Part shown: piece by piece, positions 24,301-35,705 of the stretch
Position numbering within the stretch: the stretch's first letter is position 1
How the letters are laid out: each line of letters begins with the position of its first letter
NCBI GenBank assembly: GCA_030737875.1
Contig: CM060910.1
Span: 70,750,501-70,814,500 of the forward strand
Origin: Allium sativum
Taxonomy: Eukaryota > Streptophyta > Magnoliopsida > Asparagales > Amaryllidaceae
Direction: 5' to 3'
Length of the DNA: 64,000 bases
Program-made: the position numbers and the translations under genes
Notes under the pieces: model-generated
The model's input: only the letters and a program-made list of their open reading frames with translations
The model's database searches: none
Told to the model about the DNA's origin: nothing

Positions 24301-24722
24301 AACGTTAAATGAAATTGGTTTTTCTTGAAAAAAATAGTTGTCTTCTGTTAATGTAAATGTTGCACCTTTAAGTCAAATATAATGTCTTGATTTTATCAGT
24401 TGTAGCAATCTATATTATACGTTTGTAGTAACTATATGATGTCCAGTCATTTAATGAAATAATTGATGTCAAATACTCGGTTGTTGTTAGGTTGATTGTG
24501 GGAATTCCTTGAGTAGAGGACTGAAAGTAAGCACTGTTAGACTGAAAGCAATTAATTTTCTTTTATATTTTGTTAAAATTTTATTGTTTATTATGTACTT
24601 TAAGCTTTCTATTTAGAGCTAGAACTATAAATATAGTTATCCTTGCAATATCAAGTACTATCACTCATTTAAAACTATTGCAATATGTACTTTGTTATGT
24701 TGTACGTGCTTAAATATAGTAG

Positions 24723-25583
24723 TGTTAGCCCACTTTGTGAACTGGGCAACACAAAGTCAAGATGTGAAATATTGAAAAAACTTGGGAAGTATTGAAGTAG
24801 GTCGGATCGAAGCAGCGTATCGGTTCGGATCGGATAAGGTCTTCTATTCGGATCGGTGAACAATCGCTGTTGGAATCAGAGAGGCACAGCTGTTCGGATT
24901 GGAGGGCAATCTACTTCAAGTTGGATCGGAAGGCCACCCAGTTGCTACAGAAATAGATCGGAGCGGAGCAGAGTAAAAAGGAGAGAGAATTGGCCCTGAG
25001 TTAATCCTGGTCGGATCGGAGATGCCGATCCGAACCCATGAGCATGTCCCTCCGATCCGAACCCATTTTACACGTCACTTTCCTGCATGAGCGCCTTGTT
25101 ATTCGGAGCGGCTATGACCAGTTCCTACCCACAACGTCCACTGCTCTGATGCGTTGTCAACACAGAAATCCATCCAAACCCGAGGCTAATGGGATGGATG
25201 ACACGTGGCTCCGATCCGGATCGGGTTCTGAGCAAATTCTCACCTATAAATACCCCATATGGAGACAAAGAAAAGGATCTTTTTTCTGGCACTTTGAGAG
25301 TTCAACCACCTTCATAACCCGAATTCCAGCACTCCCAGAAAATCCAAATCTTCTTTCATTATTTGTTTTTAGACAATTGAGTGATTGTAAGTGAGTTGTG
25401 AGAGAAATCAAGTGAACATTTCATTGTACTTGCAACTAAATCAGTGAAAATAGTGAAAGACAAGTGGACGTAGGCATTTCTTCGCCGAACCACTATAAAT
25501 CCTGTGTGTTCATTTTTATTTTTGATTTCATTTCATTCTGCTTTTAATCAATTTGGGTGTTAGAACCACTTTTTGGTCTAACA
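24723..25583 (+). repeat. L5 5' LTR
   Basis: It is 861 bp, against 862 bp for the other copy. By eye they differ by about ten substitutions (mostly transitions) and one indel. It contains TATAAATA at 25245-25252 and a hairpin (25464-25493) before CACTATAAATCC. Many GGATCGG motifs lie in the first third and their complement CCGATCC in the middle. A 118-codon open frame at 25038-25394 repeats in the 3' LTR and is not considered a gene. Confidence 0.95.
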
Positions 25584-25603
25584 TTTTGGTGCTTTCATTG
25601 AGA
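25584..25603 (+). promoter_or_regulatory. L5 primer binding site (tRNA not assigned)
   Basis: TTTTGGTGCTTTCATTGAG follows the LTR directly, the expected place for minus-strand priming. I could not match it to a particular tRNA from memory. Confidence 0.55.
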
Positions 25604-25725
25604 GCTCATCTGAATTCTTTGTTTTTCGGGATTATCGTTCTACTTTTTGGACCGTTGAGTTCAAAGAAGTTAATCCTCAAGTTTCAACGCCCTTGGATAT
25701 TTGTTGAAGTGATTGTCGAAGAATC

Positions 25726-27270
25726 ATGGCCAAAGGAAAAGGCAAAGAAGTTCAATCTGGTCGAGGAAATGGAGCTGGCGAAGATCAGCAAAATGCGGTT
25801 GTGACAAGGTCTCGTGGGCAGAGTTCAGCAGCAGGACGAACCGATGCAGGATATCCGAACCGCCTCCAGGGGGAGAGCTCCGATCCGATCCAGGTAGGAG
25901 ATTCTGAAGCAGTGCATTCCCCTAATCTGAACTGACCCGAGCAGCTGGCCATGTACCGACCCGACCAGGCTCCCCAGCTCCGAACCGACCCGATCTCTCA
26001 TCTCCGATCCGATCCGACTCTTGGTGACGTTGGAACCTCTACTCGAGTCCCTACAAATGCTCCGATTCCAGCCACCAGAGTCAGTGACCAGGTCAATCCA
26101 TCTGCACCCATTACTCAAGGAGATTTCTCGCGCTTACTTGACATGCTCGAGAGTACTAGGGAGGCTATGAAAGTCCATGAGCGCACTAATCTCATGATGC
26201 AGGAAAATATGAGGCTCATGAGCAGGGAGATTAGCGAACTCCGTCAACAGAGAACCCCATCACCGGTTCGTCACACACCAGTGGATCAGTCTTCATCTTC
26301 CGAGGAAGAGCGGCCCCGTGAACGAAGGCCGCTCGAACGACCTCAGAATGTGGAGCAGCTGACATTCGGATCTTTGGGGTCTCGCGAGGATATTGCACGA
26401 GCACTAGGAAACAATGACCCCACTTGGGGGCAAAGGCTCCAGTCCCCTCCTCTCGAGATCGACCAGGAGTGTAGGGAACGGAATAGAGCAGAAGCAGCTC
26501 GAAGAAGAAGGGCATCTCCTGAACAAGAGCCCAGAAGGAACCCAGATACCAGGGCCAGGGAATCTGAATGGCCCCTAACTAATGCTGATGTACAGGCAAT
26601 GGTGCGCCAGATCATGTCCGAGAGCCGGAACTATACAAATGAAGATTATGGCATTGAGCGAAGCCATACTCCTTTCACCGACGATATCCTCGACTTCCAG
26701 TTTCCCCGGCGTTTTAACCTGCCTCAGATGGACAAGTACAACGGGAGAACTGATCCGGGACAGCATTTGATGCGATACTCGTGGCTCATGAATGCTGCTG
26801 CTGCCCCTGATGAAGTGAAGTGTAAAGCATTCCCGATCTACTTAGAAGATGTGGCGCTGTTCTGGTTTACCCGACTTCCCCCTCGTTCAGTTTCGAATTA
26901 CAGGGAACTGAGCGAACGTTTTATGAATCAGTTCCGACTCCATACCCGAAAGTCCAAAAGTGTTATTGAATTATCAAGAATTAAGCAGGCGCCAGGAGAG
27001 TCTTTGAGGTCGTATCTTGACCGTTTTAACTTAGCTGTGACTAAAGTTAGTGACCCTCATGAGCCCACCATTCTGATGGCATTAAAAGAAGGAGTCGATC
27101 CTGAATCCGAGTTCGGGGATTACCTTTCTGGGAAGACAACCTCCACAAGAGAGATATTCTATGAAAAAGCCGATATTTATTTAAGACGAGAGGAGGCCAG
27201 GGCAAACCGAAAGAGAAAGTCTGAAGCGGCTTCAAAAGAAAATGTGCAGAGTAACGTCGCTGTGATGTAG
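25726..27270 (+). pseudogene. gag: L5 gag (capsid) with internal stop
   Basis: The frame starts at ATG 25726 (MAKGKGKEVQSGRG), hits TGA at 25933-25935 and continues in the same frame to TAG 27268-27270. The stretch from 25951 is open for 439 codons. The N-terminal third is Pro/Asp/Ser-rich and low in complexity (DPISHLRSDP), followed by a charged helix (about residues 60-110 of the 439). The retrotransposon gag core lies at about residues 250-390, with FPRRFNLPQMDKYNG, FPIYLEDVALFWFTRLPP and IKQAPGESLRSYLDRF. Gag builds the virus-like particle in the cytoplasm. Both stops can be explained by one C-to-T change each. Confidence 0.9.
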
Positions 27271-28450
27271 TCTGGGGAAAGTTCCGGAAAGGTTGAAGTA
27301 AATGTGGGAAACAAGGGTGGAAACAACAATGCTGGAAACGGGGGCAACAACAATAACCGTAATGCGAACGGTAACAGAAAAAATAGAAATAGGGGAAGTG
27401 ATCCTAATAAGAGACCTCGATTCCAGACCTACGAGAATTATACACCATTGAACCACACCCTGGAGAATATTTACCTGGATACGTACAACGTTTTGCAGTA
27501 TAAAAGACCGCCACCTCGTGATTCGACCGAGAAAGAAATGGCAACTGGGAAGTTTTGTTTGTTTCATGGAACCCATGGGCATTCAACCAATGAATGTCGG
27601 CATTTGAGAGATGTGATTGAGAAGCTGCTGCGTGAAGGGAAGTTGGATGAATACAAGGTTGCCCCGAGGGACAGGGGGCAAGGAGAGCAGGCTCCAAAAC
27701 AGATTCTACCTGCTCCCAAGCCTACAGCGCAGCAGAAAGGTAAAGGAATTGTTATCAACTCCATAGTGGGTGGACCTCACCCGGCAATCCGTAGTTTCAG
27801 AGCGATGGATCAATATGTAAATGCTGCCAAGCACATAGATGTGAATGAAGGTGATGATTTGGAGGATATCGCCCCCATAAAACAACAGAAGACCATGTTT
27901 GACGACGTGGTATTCCGCAGCAGAGATAATACTGGGATCCAATCACCCACTGATGATCCGTTGGTTATTACTACCACCATTGGGCCGACCTTGGTTCATA
28001 AGGTATTAGTAGACAACGGAAGTTCTGTCAATATTTTATTTAAAAAGTCATACGATCAGATGAAGCTTGAATCCGAAGATTTGAAGCCATGTGAAGGATG
28101 GATCAGAGGCTTCAACGGGGCGTCAACAGCCCCCATGGGGTACATAGAATTGCCCGTGACCTTGGGGGCAAGGAGAACGCAGAAGAGTGCGGATGCTTCA
28201 ATTCATAGTATTGGACGTAGATTCGCCTTATAATGCATTTTTGGGGAGGCCTGCCCTTGCTGAATTCAGAGCTTGTATCGCCCCTTGGTGTTTATTGCTT
28301 AAGTTCCCAACCGAAGCCGGAACTGGAGTAATGAGAGGGGATCAAGTTTCCGGACGGGCCTGCTATGTTGCTGAATTGAAGATGTTGATGAAAGGACTTA
28401 ACATCGAGAGTAAAGATGCCTCGCCTTCCCCAAAGGGGGGCTCGACGTAG
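27271..28450 (+). pseudogene. L5 gag zinc knuckle and aspartic protease, frameshifted
   Basis: The frame of gag continues after the TAG at 27268. An Asn/Gly-rich linker is followed by a knuckle-like CLFHGTHGHSTNECRHL (about 27556-27606), then the protease with KVLVDNGSSVNILF (about 28000-28040). Tat-lineage proteases often have variants of the DTGSS motif, and DNGSS fits. Near 28170 the frame shifts by one base next to a G run; the end of the protease (VDSPYNAFLGRPAL and MRGDQVSGRACYVAEL) is read in the next frame until TAG 28448-28450. The protease cuts the Gag-Pol precursor. Confidence 0.88.
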
Positions 28451-31400
28451 CAATTAGAGAAATTGACCCCGAAGGAGTTGTCCAAAAGAACGCCTGAAGA
28501 CCTGGATCCCAGAAAAGACGAGGAACCAGGGACTAGAAATGCAACTCCTAATGAAGCGACAGTGGAAATTCCCATTGATGAAGCTGATCCAACAAGAGTT
28601 TTGAAGATTGGGTCTCAATTAGATCCACGTCGGGCCAAAGAACTTACAGACTTTTTGAAGGCGAACTTGGACGTGTTTGCCTGGACCCACGCTGACATGT
28701 GTGGGATATCGCCATCCATCATAAGTCACACACTAAATGTAAACCCGAAACATCCTCCTATGAAGCAGAAAAGACGTATGCTGGGCCCAGAGAGGTCGGC
28801 TGCTCTCAAAGAGGAAGTGGAGAAGCTGAAGCAGAACGGATTTATTCGAGATTCGACATATCCTGACTGGATATCGAATCCCGTCTTGGTAAAGAAGCCG
28901 AATGGAAAGTGGCGGACTTGCATTGATTTTTCAGATTTGAACAAAGCCTGTCCAAAAGATAGTTTCCCACTTCCCAGAATTGACCAGCTTGTAGATTCGA
29001 CAGCAGGTCATGAACTTCTCTCTTTCATGGATGCGTATTATGGATACAACCAAATTCCTATGCACGTGCCAGACCAAGAACATACGAGCTTCATTACGAA
29101 TTTGGGATTATATTGTTATGTCGTAATGCCGTTCGGATTGAAAAATGCCAGAGCCACTTATCAGCGCTTGGTGAACAGAATGTTTTATAATCAAATAGGG
29201 AAGACTATGGAAGTTTACGTGGATGATATGCTTGTCAAATCGAAACAGTCCTCCAGCCATACGCAAGACTTGGCGGAAATGTTTGGTATCCTGCGAAAGT
29301 ATCGAATGAAGTTGAATCCTCTGAAATGCTCATTTGGAGTGGCGTCGGGAAAATTCCTAGGCTTCATTGTGAGCTCCCGACGAATTGAAATCAATCCTAG
29401 CCAAATAGCAGCGATTAGAAACATTGAAGAACCAAGAAGAATTAAAGATGTCCAAAGTCTTGCAGGGAAAGTAGCCGCGTTGAGTAGATTCATCTCCAAA
29501 GCTACAGACAAGTGCGTTCCCTTTTTTGATTTGATTAAAAGGGGAAAGAAAAACTTTGAGTGGACTCCGGACTGTGTTGAGGCCTTTCGAAATTTATTGG
29601 AACTGCTAGAGAAACCGCCGATTTTGTCAAAGCCAGTAGATCACGAAGAATTGTTTGTTTACTTGGCAGTCTCGGCTCACGTCATTAGCACAGCCCTGGT
29701 TCGAGAAGAAGACAAAGTACAAAGGCCAGTGTATTATGTAAGCAAGAAATTAGCAGCGGCAGAGCGCAACTACCCAAAGATTGAGAAGCTCGCTTACAGC
29801 CTCCTAATCGCATCTCGAAAACTTCGTCACTATTTCCAAGCTCATCCAATAACCATATACACTGACCAGCCCTTGAGGCAGGTGTTGCAGAGACCCGAAG
29901 CATCGGGAAGGTTGATCAAATGGAATATAGAATTAAGTCAGTTTGATTTGAATTTTCAACCACGAAAGTCGATCAGGGGGCAAGCTCTGGCAGACTTTAT
30001 TGCGGAGTTCACCATCCCAGAGGAGGGAGTAATCGATGACAGAGTGGTTAAGTCCGAGGATGAGTTAAAGATAGATCCGTGGAAACTATACACATATGGA
30101 GCCAAGAATGACCGAAGGTCCGGAGCTGGAATCGTCTTAGTCACTCCTGAAGGACGGTCGTTATATTACGCTCTACGATTAGAATTTTCGGCGACTAACA
30201 ATGACTCTGAATATGAAGCCCTGATTGCCGGGCTGAAGCTTGCTAAAGACCTCAGAATAAAAATGTTGGACATATTCTGTGACTCTAAAATCGTTGTTTT
30301 CCAAGTGCGAGAGGAATTTGTGGCTCGGGGACCTGGACTTATCGCCTACCTCAGGAAAGTGAGAGAGCTATTGAGTAGCTTGGAGCGGTACAATATAACA
30401 CACATCCCAAGAGGCGAAAACCAGAAGGCAGATAGGCTGGCAAAGCTGGCTAGTTCGGACAATCCAGAAGAGATTGAAATAATTCCAATTGAAACGTTGG
30501 AATCGCCAAGCTTTGAGTCAATGGAAGTTGAGTTCGCTTTCGAAGCGGAACCGGAAAAAGAGTCATGGATGACCCCAATTAAGAACTTCCTTAAGAATGG
30601 GACACTCCCATCAAAGAGGAGTGAGAAAAGGGCCGTAGTTCGCAAGGCTACCAGATATGTCATGCAAGATGATATTCTTTATAGGCAAGGATTTTCTATG
30701 CCCCTGTTCCGATGTATAGCACACGACGACATCAAACGTGTACTGAGAGAAGTGCACGAAGGTGAGTGTGGAGATCATACAGGAGGTCAGACTTTAGCAA
30801 AAAAGATATTGCGATATGGATACTTCTGGCCCACAATTAATAAAGATGCAGCTGATTATTCACGACGCTGCGATAAGTGCCAGAGATTCGCTAAAATCCC
30901 CAGAGCACCGTTGACCCAACTCAAATCAATGGTGAGTCCTTGGCCATTTTCCACATGGGGAATTGATATCATTGGAGTTTTACCGATTGCTAAAGGAGGA
31001 GCGAAATATGCAATAGTCGCTGTGCACTATTTTACGAAGTGGGTGGAAGCTGAGCCCTTGACCAAAATCACGGCAAGAAAGGTGATAAGTTTCGTGGTTA
31101 GAAATATTATATGCTGGTTCGGGATCCCAAGGACCATTATAACTGACAACGGAACCCAGTTTGATGGTACTGAATTCAGAAATTTCTGCCAGAAGTATAA
31201 TATTGACAAGCGATACAATGCGGTTGCTTATCCGCAGTCGAATGGGCAAGTAGAGGCAATAAACAAAGTAATAAAATCCATCCTCAAGAAACGGTTAGAG
31301 CGTGCAAAGGTAAAATGGGTTGACGAATTGCCCCTGGCTTTGTGGGCATATCAGACAACATTTAAGACGGCTACTGGTCACACCCCTTTCTCTCTCTCCT

Positions 31401-31786
31401 TTGGCTCAGAAGCAGTAATTCCAATTGAATTGGAAGTTCCTTCCCACAGGGTGACGTATTATGACCCGATGACGAATCGGGCACTCTTACTTTAGTCTGT
31501 TGATGAAGTCGAAGAAAAAAGGGACGAAGCAGATTTGCGTGCGGCAAGACATCGACGTCAGATGGCACGCTATTACGACAAAAAAGTTTGCCTCAGGACT
31601 TTTGAACCAGGAGATTTGGTGCTAAAGAGAGTCTTTCCATCCCTTCCTCACCTCGGTCCAAAGTGGGAAGGACCCTTTGTCATCCAACGGAAACTTGAAA
31701 AAGGAACCTTCAAGTTAACGACCGTAGATGGCGAAGAAGTCCCTAGAGCATGGAATGCCCAACACTTAATGCGATATTTGGATTAG
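28451..31786 (+). pseudogene. pol: L5 pol: reverse transcriptase, two RNase H domains, integrase
   Basis: The frame is open from 28451 to TAG 31493-31495 and continues in the same frame to TAG 31784-31786. Numbering is from ATG 28463. RT lies at about residues 100-290 with YVDD (Asp 254/255) intact. The first RNase H/connection lies at about 380-520. A second, acquired RNase H lies at about 540-670 with NNDSEYEALIAGLKLA and CDSKIVV, but its first catalytic Asp is Tyr 545 (YTYGA). Integrase at about 760-1010 has a His/Cys zinc site (CDKC) and a complete D,D35E triad (Asp 835, Asp 895, Glu 931). The C-terminal part after the stop (31535-31786) holds the GDLVLKRV and GPKWEGP motifs. The product copies and integrates the element. 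Confidence 0.93.
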
Positions 31787-31980
31787 AAATGTTGTACTCT
31801 TTGTTATTTTTCTTATGAACTCTGTAATAAGGCACGACTTGCCTTGGGAAAATCTGACGATATGAATAAAGGACTATAAAGTGGATGTAGGCTACGACTT
31901 AGCCGAACCACTATAAAAATATTGTGTGTTATTTACTTTTATGCATTATATATATACATTCATCGATTATTCTGTTGTGA
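31787..31980 (+). terminator. L5 post-pol 3' UTR with AATAAA and hairpin
   Basis: AATAAA at 31865-31870 is followed by a hairpin at 31881-31911 (GTGG...GGCTA/TAGCC...CCAC), then CTATAAAAATATTGTGTG. The same hairpin and flank (GTGGACGTAGGC...GCCGAACCACTATAAATCC) occur in both LTRs (25464-25493 and 38558-38587). This looks like an internal transcript-end module for gag-pol; the function is inferred. Confidence 0.55.
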
Positions 31981-32039
31981 TTATGGAATACAGAATGATT
32001 CAAAACCAGAAAAGGTTGAAGACAGTTTAAACATAAGAA

Positions 32040-32420
32040 AAAGCGCAACGACTATTTGTGCGACAAGACATAAAAGAATGAGAAAACGACATTCTTAACT
32101 CTAACTCTCCAGAGAGAGAGAGAGTATAAAAGCGTCTCCGACTGAGCGCTGAAAAAGAAATTCTTCCCCTAACTCTAACTCTCCAGAGAGAGAAAGAGTA
32201 TAAAAGCGTCTCCGACTGAGCCTGAGAAAGAGATCTTTCCCCGCTGAAAGACCGGGGAATGAATAGATTGCTGAGCTCGAACTCTAACTCTCCAGAGAGA
32301 GAGAGTATAAAAGGACGGGAAGACGACGTCCTCTGAGGCATGAAGGTGCACCCAGACAAGGGACCGCCTCAGTAAGAACTCTAACCTGGGTATAAGACAG
32401 GAGAGTATAAAAGAAATGCC
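32040..32420 (+). repeat. Tandem block with four TATAAAAG boxes
   Basis: CTCTAACTCTCC followed by (GA)n and GTATAAAAG recurs with starts at 32099, 32172 and 32282; a diverged fourth copy starts at about 32379. TATAAAAG lies at 32125, 32199, 32306 and 32406. Each unit begins with a small inverted repeat (CTCTCC/AGAGAG). Units are spaced 74-109 bases. No coding sequence is seen in 31980-32770. Confidence 0.8.
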
Positions 32421-32771
32421 AGAAAAAACGACAGGCACTGACAACACAGGAAATGCTAACCCGTCAGAAAATCGGGAGCATTCAGATTGTTTGATTAAGC
32501 ATTAAATAATTTGTGAGAATTGATTGGGGGCATATATGTTTACGCATATTTCCTCCCTCCGTAACTTCATTTCATAACTATAGTAAGACATGCATTTTTA
32601 CATAAGTGCAGAACTACTGACAAACAGACATTGCAGAAAATGAATTATTTTTTATTTATTTACGAATGAATGAATTCGTACAGGAGGGTAGCTAAAAAAG
32701 AAGGTGCAAGTGCCGCTCTTGTAGCAGCAATTGTTGGTTCACCAAATGCTAAAACGACACAAGGCAATCCA

Positions 32772-34948
32772 CTATTTAGATTTTGAGTGAGCCTTGGACT
32801 TCTTGGCGGCTTTCTCCGCATCCTTTGCTTCTTTCTCGGCCTCTGTTAAGATTCGTTTTGATTTCTTCTTTCCTGAAGATGCGGTGCTGGAACCGGTAGA
32901 CTTCTTCCCGGAGGGCGGAGCGCTGGAATCAAGAGAAGATTTTTTAGCGAGTTCCTCTGTAATAGATCTAGTTGAGAGCTTAACAACTAACCTTGATCCC
33001 GCATCCACAACTGCGAGGGGCTTGAGGGCTTCAGGGTCTAGTTCTTCGGCCTTTAATTGCAAGCGTTTGTCTTGATCAGCTTTCATTGCAGCCAAAGTAA
33101 CATCATCAGCATTTTTTGACTCCCCGACTATTGCAACTTCTGGTTCCTCCTCATGACCTCCGTCACCGCCATCATCCTTTAAAGCTGCTATCATTTCTTC
33201 ATCATGGGGAGTGGCGGCCTTAGTCGGCTCACTTCCTTCTCCCAAGTCTATAGGAGCAGCCTTGTCCTCCCCTCCTTTTGCCTTTTCTGTAGGCTCTGCC
33301 CCGGCGGTGGCTCCCTGAGTCACATCTGTCTTTTCGGATGGCTCAATACCTACAGAATGAGAAGCAACAGTTATCAACTCAGGCGAAAACAATGGGTTTT
33401 TCATCGATTGCTCAATCATGTGGCGAAAGGTAGAAATAGCCTTGACAAATTGAGGAGAAAAGGTAGGGATACCTTCCGAAGACTTCTCGGCAGGGGTAAC
33501 TACTGCCTCCGATGCTGTTTCAGGAATAGGGGATAGCAGAGTTGTTCGGGGGATTCCCGGATTTTCGGGATCATACACCTCTACTTCATAAGTCGCAGGG
33601 GCAGCAGAAGAGGAACCAGCTTTGAGAACATTCTTCTGTTTAGACTTCCGTCTCTCTTCTTCCATGGCCTCAGCAATGAGGCGGCGCCCTTCAGCTAGGC
33701 ATTCCGGCTCATCATCCCTCAAGTATTTCTCCATTAGCTTATCTTCATCGATGGAATCGACCTTAAGCTCCTCTTTTTCCCACTCGACGATCTGATTCCA
33801 TACTTGAACTAGAGTGGATGGATAATCCTCGATCCAAGAAATGTTTCGGCGACGGATGATATGTGCGAAGAATTCAATCATCAATTCGCCGAAACCCTGA
33901 ATATCAGCCTCCGCCTCTGACAGTTGTTTGCGGGTTTCCTCCGCAGATTTGATAGCACACTCCACATTGCCCTCAGTCAGGGCAGCTCTGTTCTCTGCCT
34001 CCAATAGCTTTGAAGCCAAGTCAGCATTCTTCTTTTCTAGTTCAGTATTCCTCTTTGCTAACTCGGCATTTTTGCGTTCGAGGTCAGTATAAGCAAGGCG
34101 CGTCTTAGCAGCTTCTGACTTAGCCTCATCAGCTTGCTTTTTTAACTCAGAACGCTCTTGAGTGTGAGATTCAAGCAAGTCATGATAACGTTTTTGCATA
34201 TCCTCAAATTGTTGTTTGAAGTTGGTAGCGTCCCTCTGAGCAATAACAAGCTGGGCCTGTGTGTCCTCCAAATATTTACCTAGGTTCTTTAAGGCCTTAG
34301 CATCTTCTTCCGCGGTTTTTTGCATTGAGTCAGCATTCGTGATTAGAGTACGGATAATTCTGGAAAGATTGCGTGAATACTTAAACATCTCATAATACTG
34401 TTTTTCAACCGCGTCTATCTTTGCTTTGGCCTCATCTGCCCACTTAGAAGAAACAGGTTCAAGGGCAGGTAAAAAAGTCAGAGTCTCGAAGTAGTGTTCG
34501 GGAAACTGCTCCTCCAAATACGCTCGCTTTATTGCAGTTTCCGCATCTAGTGGGGGAGGAGCGGGGATCGTCAATTCAGTGTCCCTGTGTGTGGAGGATT
34601 CAGTAGTTTCATTGTCCGTCCTAGATCGTTTAGTAGCAGGGACCTTGCGCTTACTTCGAGACTCAGTATCTTTTGGAGGGCTTCTCTCTCTGCTGCGCTT
34701 TTCGTGGGAAGAGGCGGAGTCTTTCGATTGTGGCCTGTCCTCTTCCATACGGCTTTGATAACCTTTGTATTTCTCTTGTTCCGACCGAACGGGAGAGCGA
34801 GAACATGAGGGTCGAGAGCGATAGGGATCATAGGGCCTTCTCTCCTCCGTACTGCGATCATCGTGGCGATCATATTCGATATCCTGAGGTGGATTAGACA
34901 TGTTGCGGCGAAGCTTCCTGATATCATAGTAAGATCGAGACATCGTGC
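32772..34948 (-). CDS. L5 antisense gene, last exon (coiled-coil, Lys-rich tail)
   Basis: A minus-strand frame open from 35006 to the stop at 32772 (744 codons). The likely coding part starts after a strong splice acceptor (CTTATTGTGCAG ending at 34949), giving the first internal Met at 34943 (MSRSYYDIRKLRRN). Parts: an Arg/Ser-rich region (about residues 40-130 of the 744) like RS or nuclear proteins; an acid/proline linker; a long coiled coil (about 190-380); then an acidic low-complexity region and a Lys-rich end (KKSKRILTEAEKEAKDAEKA). Antisense genes at this place are known in Tat-lineage elements; their function is unclear. Unlike the sense genes, this exon has no stop or frameshift. 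Confidence 0.8.
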
Positions 34949-35064
34949 CTGCACAATAAGACAAACGAAATTCAGAATCAATGGATTCACGGAGAAAGAG
35001 GTGCAATGAATGCTAATGCTGTTGTATAAAGTGTGTCCTAAGTGGTGTGTTTCCCCCCAACCAA

Positions 35065-35628
35065 CCCGAGTCTGAAGCTAGACTAGTACGGGCAGGCTCT
35101 TTGGCCTTAGCAGGAGTGGTCTCTTCAGAAGAGGTGAAGACTAAAGGATCCTTCCTAAAATCCTCTGAGGTGTATATAGTTTCAGGTAAGGGGAGAACCC
35201 CCAAACCCTGAAATATTGGATCATCGGTACTAGGGACATCTCCCTCGGAAGCATTAAGTGGCGACTCTTGGGAGGACGTTGACTTTTCCAGAGAAGTAGC
35301 CTCCTCGGGGGCAGTATAACTTCACGATGCTTTTCGGCCAGGTTAGCCAATTCCTCATCCTGAGTAGAAGATGGAGAAGGTGAAGTTTGAAGAGGCACTG
35401 TAGGAACTCCCGAGCCTTCTCCTGTCTCTGGAACTACCTCCACTGGAGGAATATATACGTATGGAGCCGTCCCATGACCAATACTACGAAAAACGGATAA
35501 CAGCCCATGAAAGTGAAGATATTTTTCCTTAAGGACTTCATCAATAGTCAAAAATTTCTGATCGCCATTAAGAAGTTGGTGCATCCGATCAAAGAACACC
35601 TGATCTGATATTTGTTTTGGATTGTCAA
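35065..35628 (-). pseudogene. L5 antisense gene, middle exon (frameshifted)
   Basis: The minus-strand reading starts near a candidate acceptor (GTTTGAAG, AG at 35629-35630) and runs VDNPKQISDQVFFDRMHQLL, GDQKFLTIDEVLKEKY and an acidic Ser/Pro-rich part. A one-base frameshift near 35317 moves the sensible reading to the next frame (including EGDVPSTDDPIFQ and LPLPETIYTSEDFRKDPLV). A possible donor GTTGGTTG lies at 35065. Exon edges are inferred from consensus and continuity only. Confidence 0.6.
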
Positions 35629-35705
35629 CTTCAAACAAAAAGGAAAACAAGTTAAGTTGATGACTCGAGTGTATAGAGCCCGGATTTAGAAAATCAGTGC
35701 TTTAC

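Noticed and set aside
27268..27270. TAG between gag and protease as programmed stop readthrough
   Set aside because: Three more in-frame stops and a frameshift in the same element, all explainable as mutations, make decay the simpler reading. No readthrough context was recognised.
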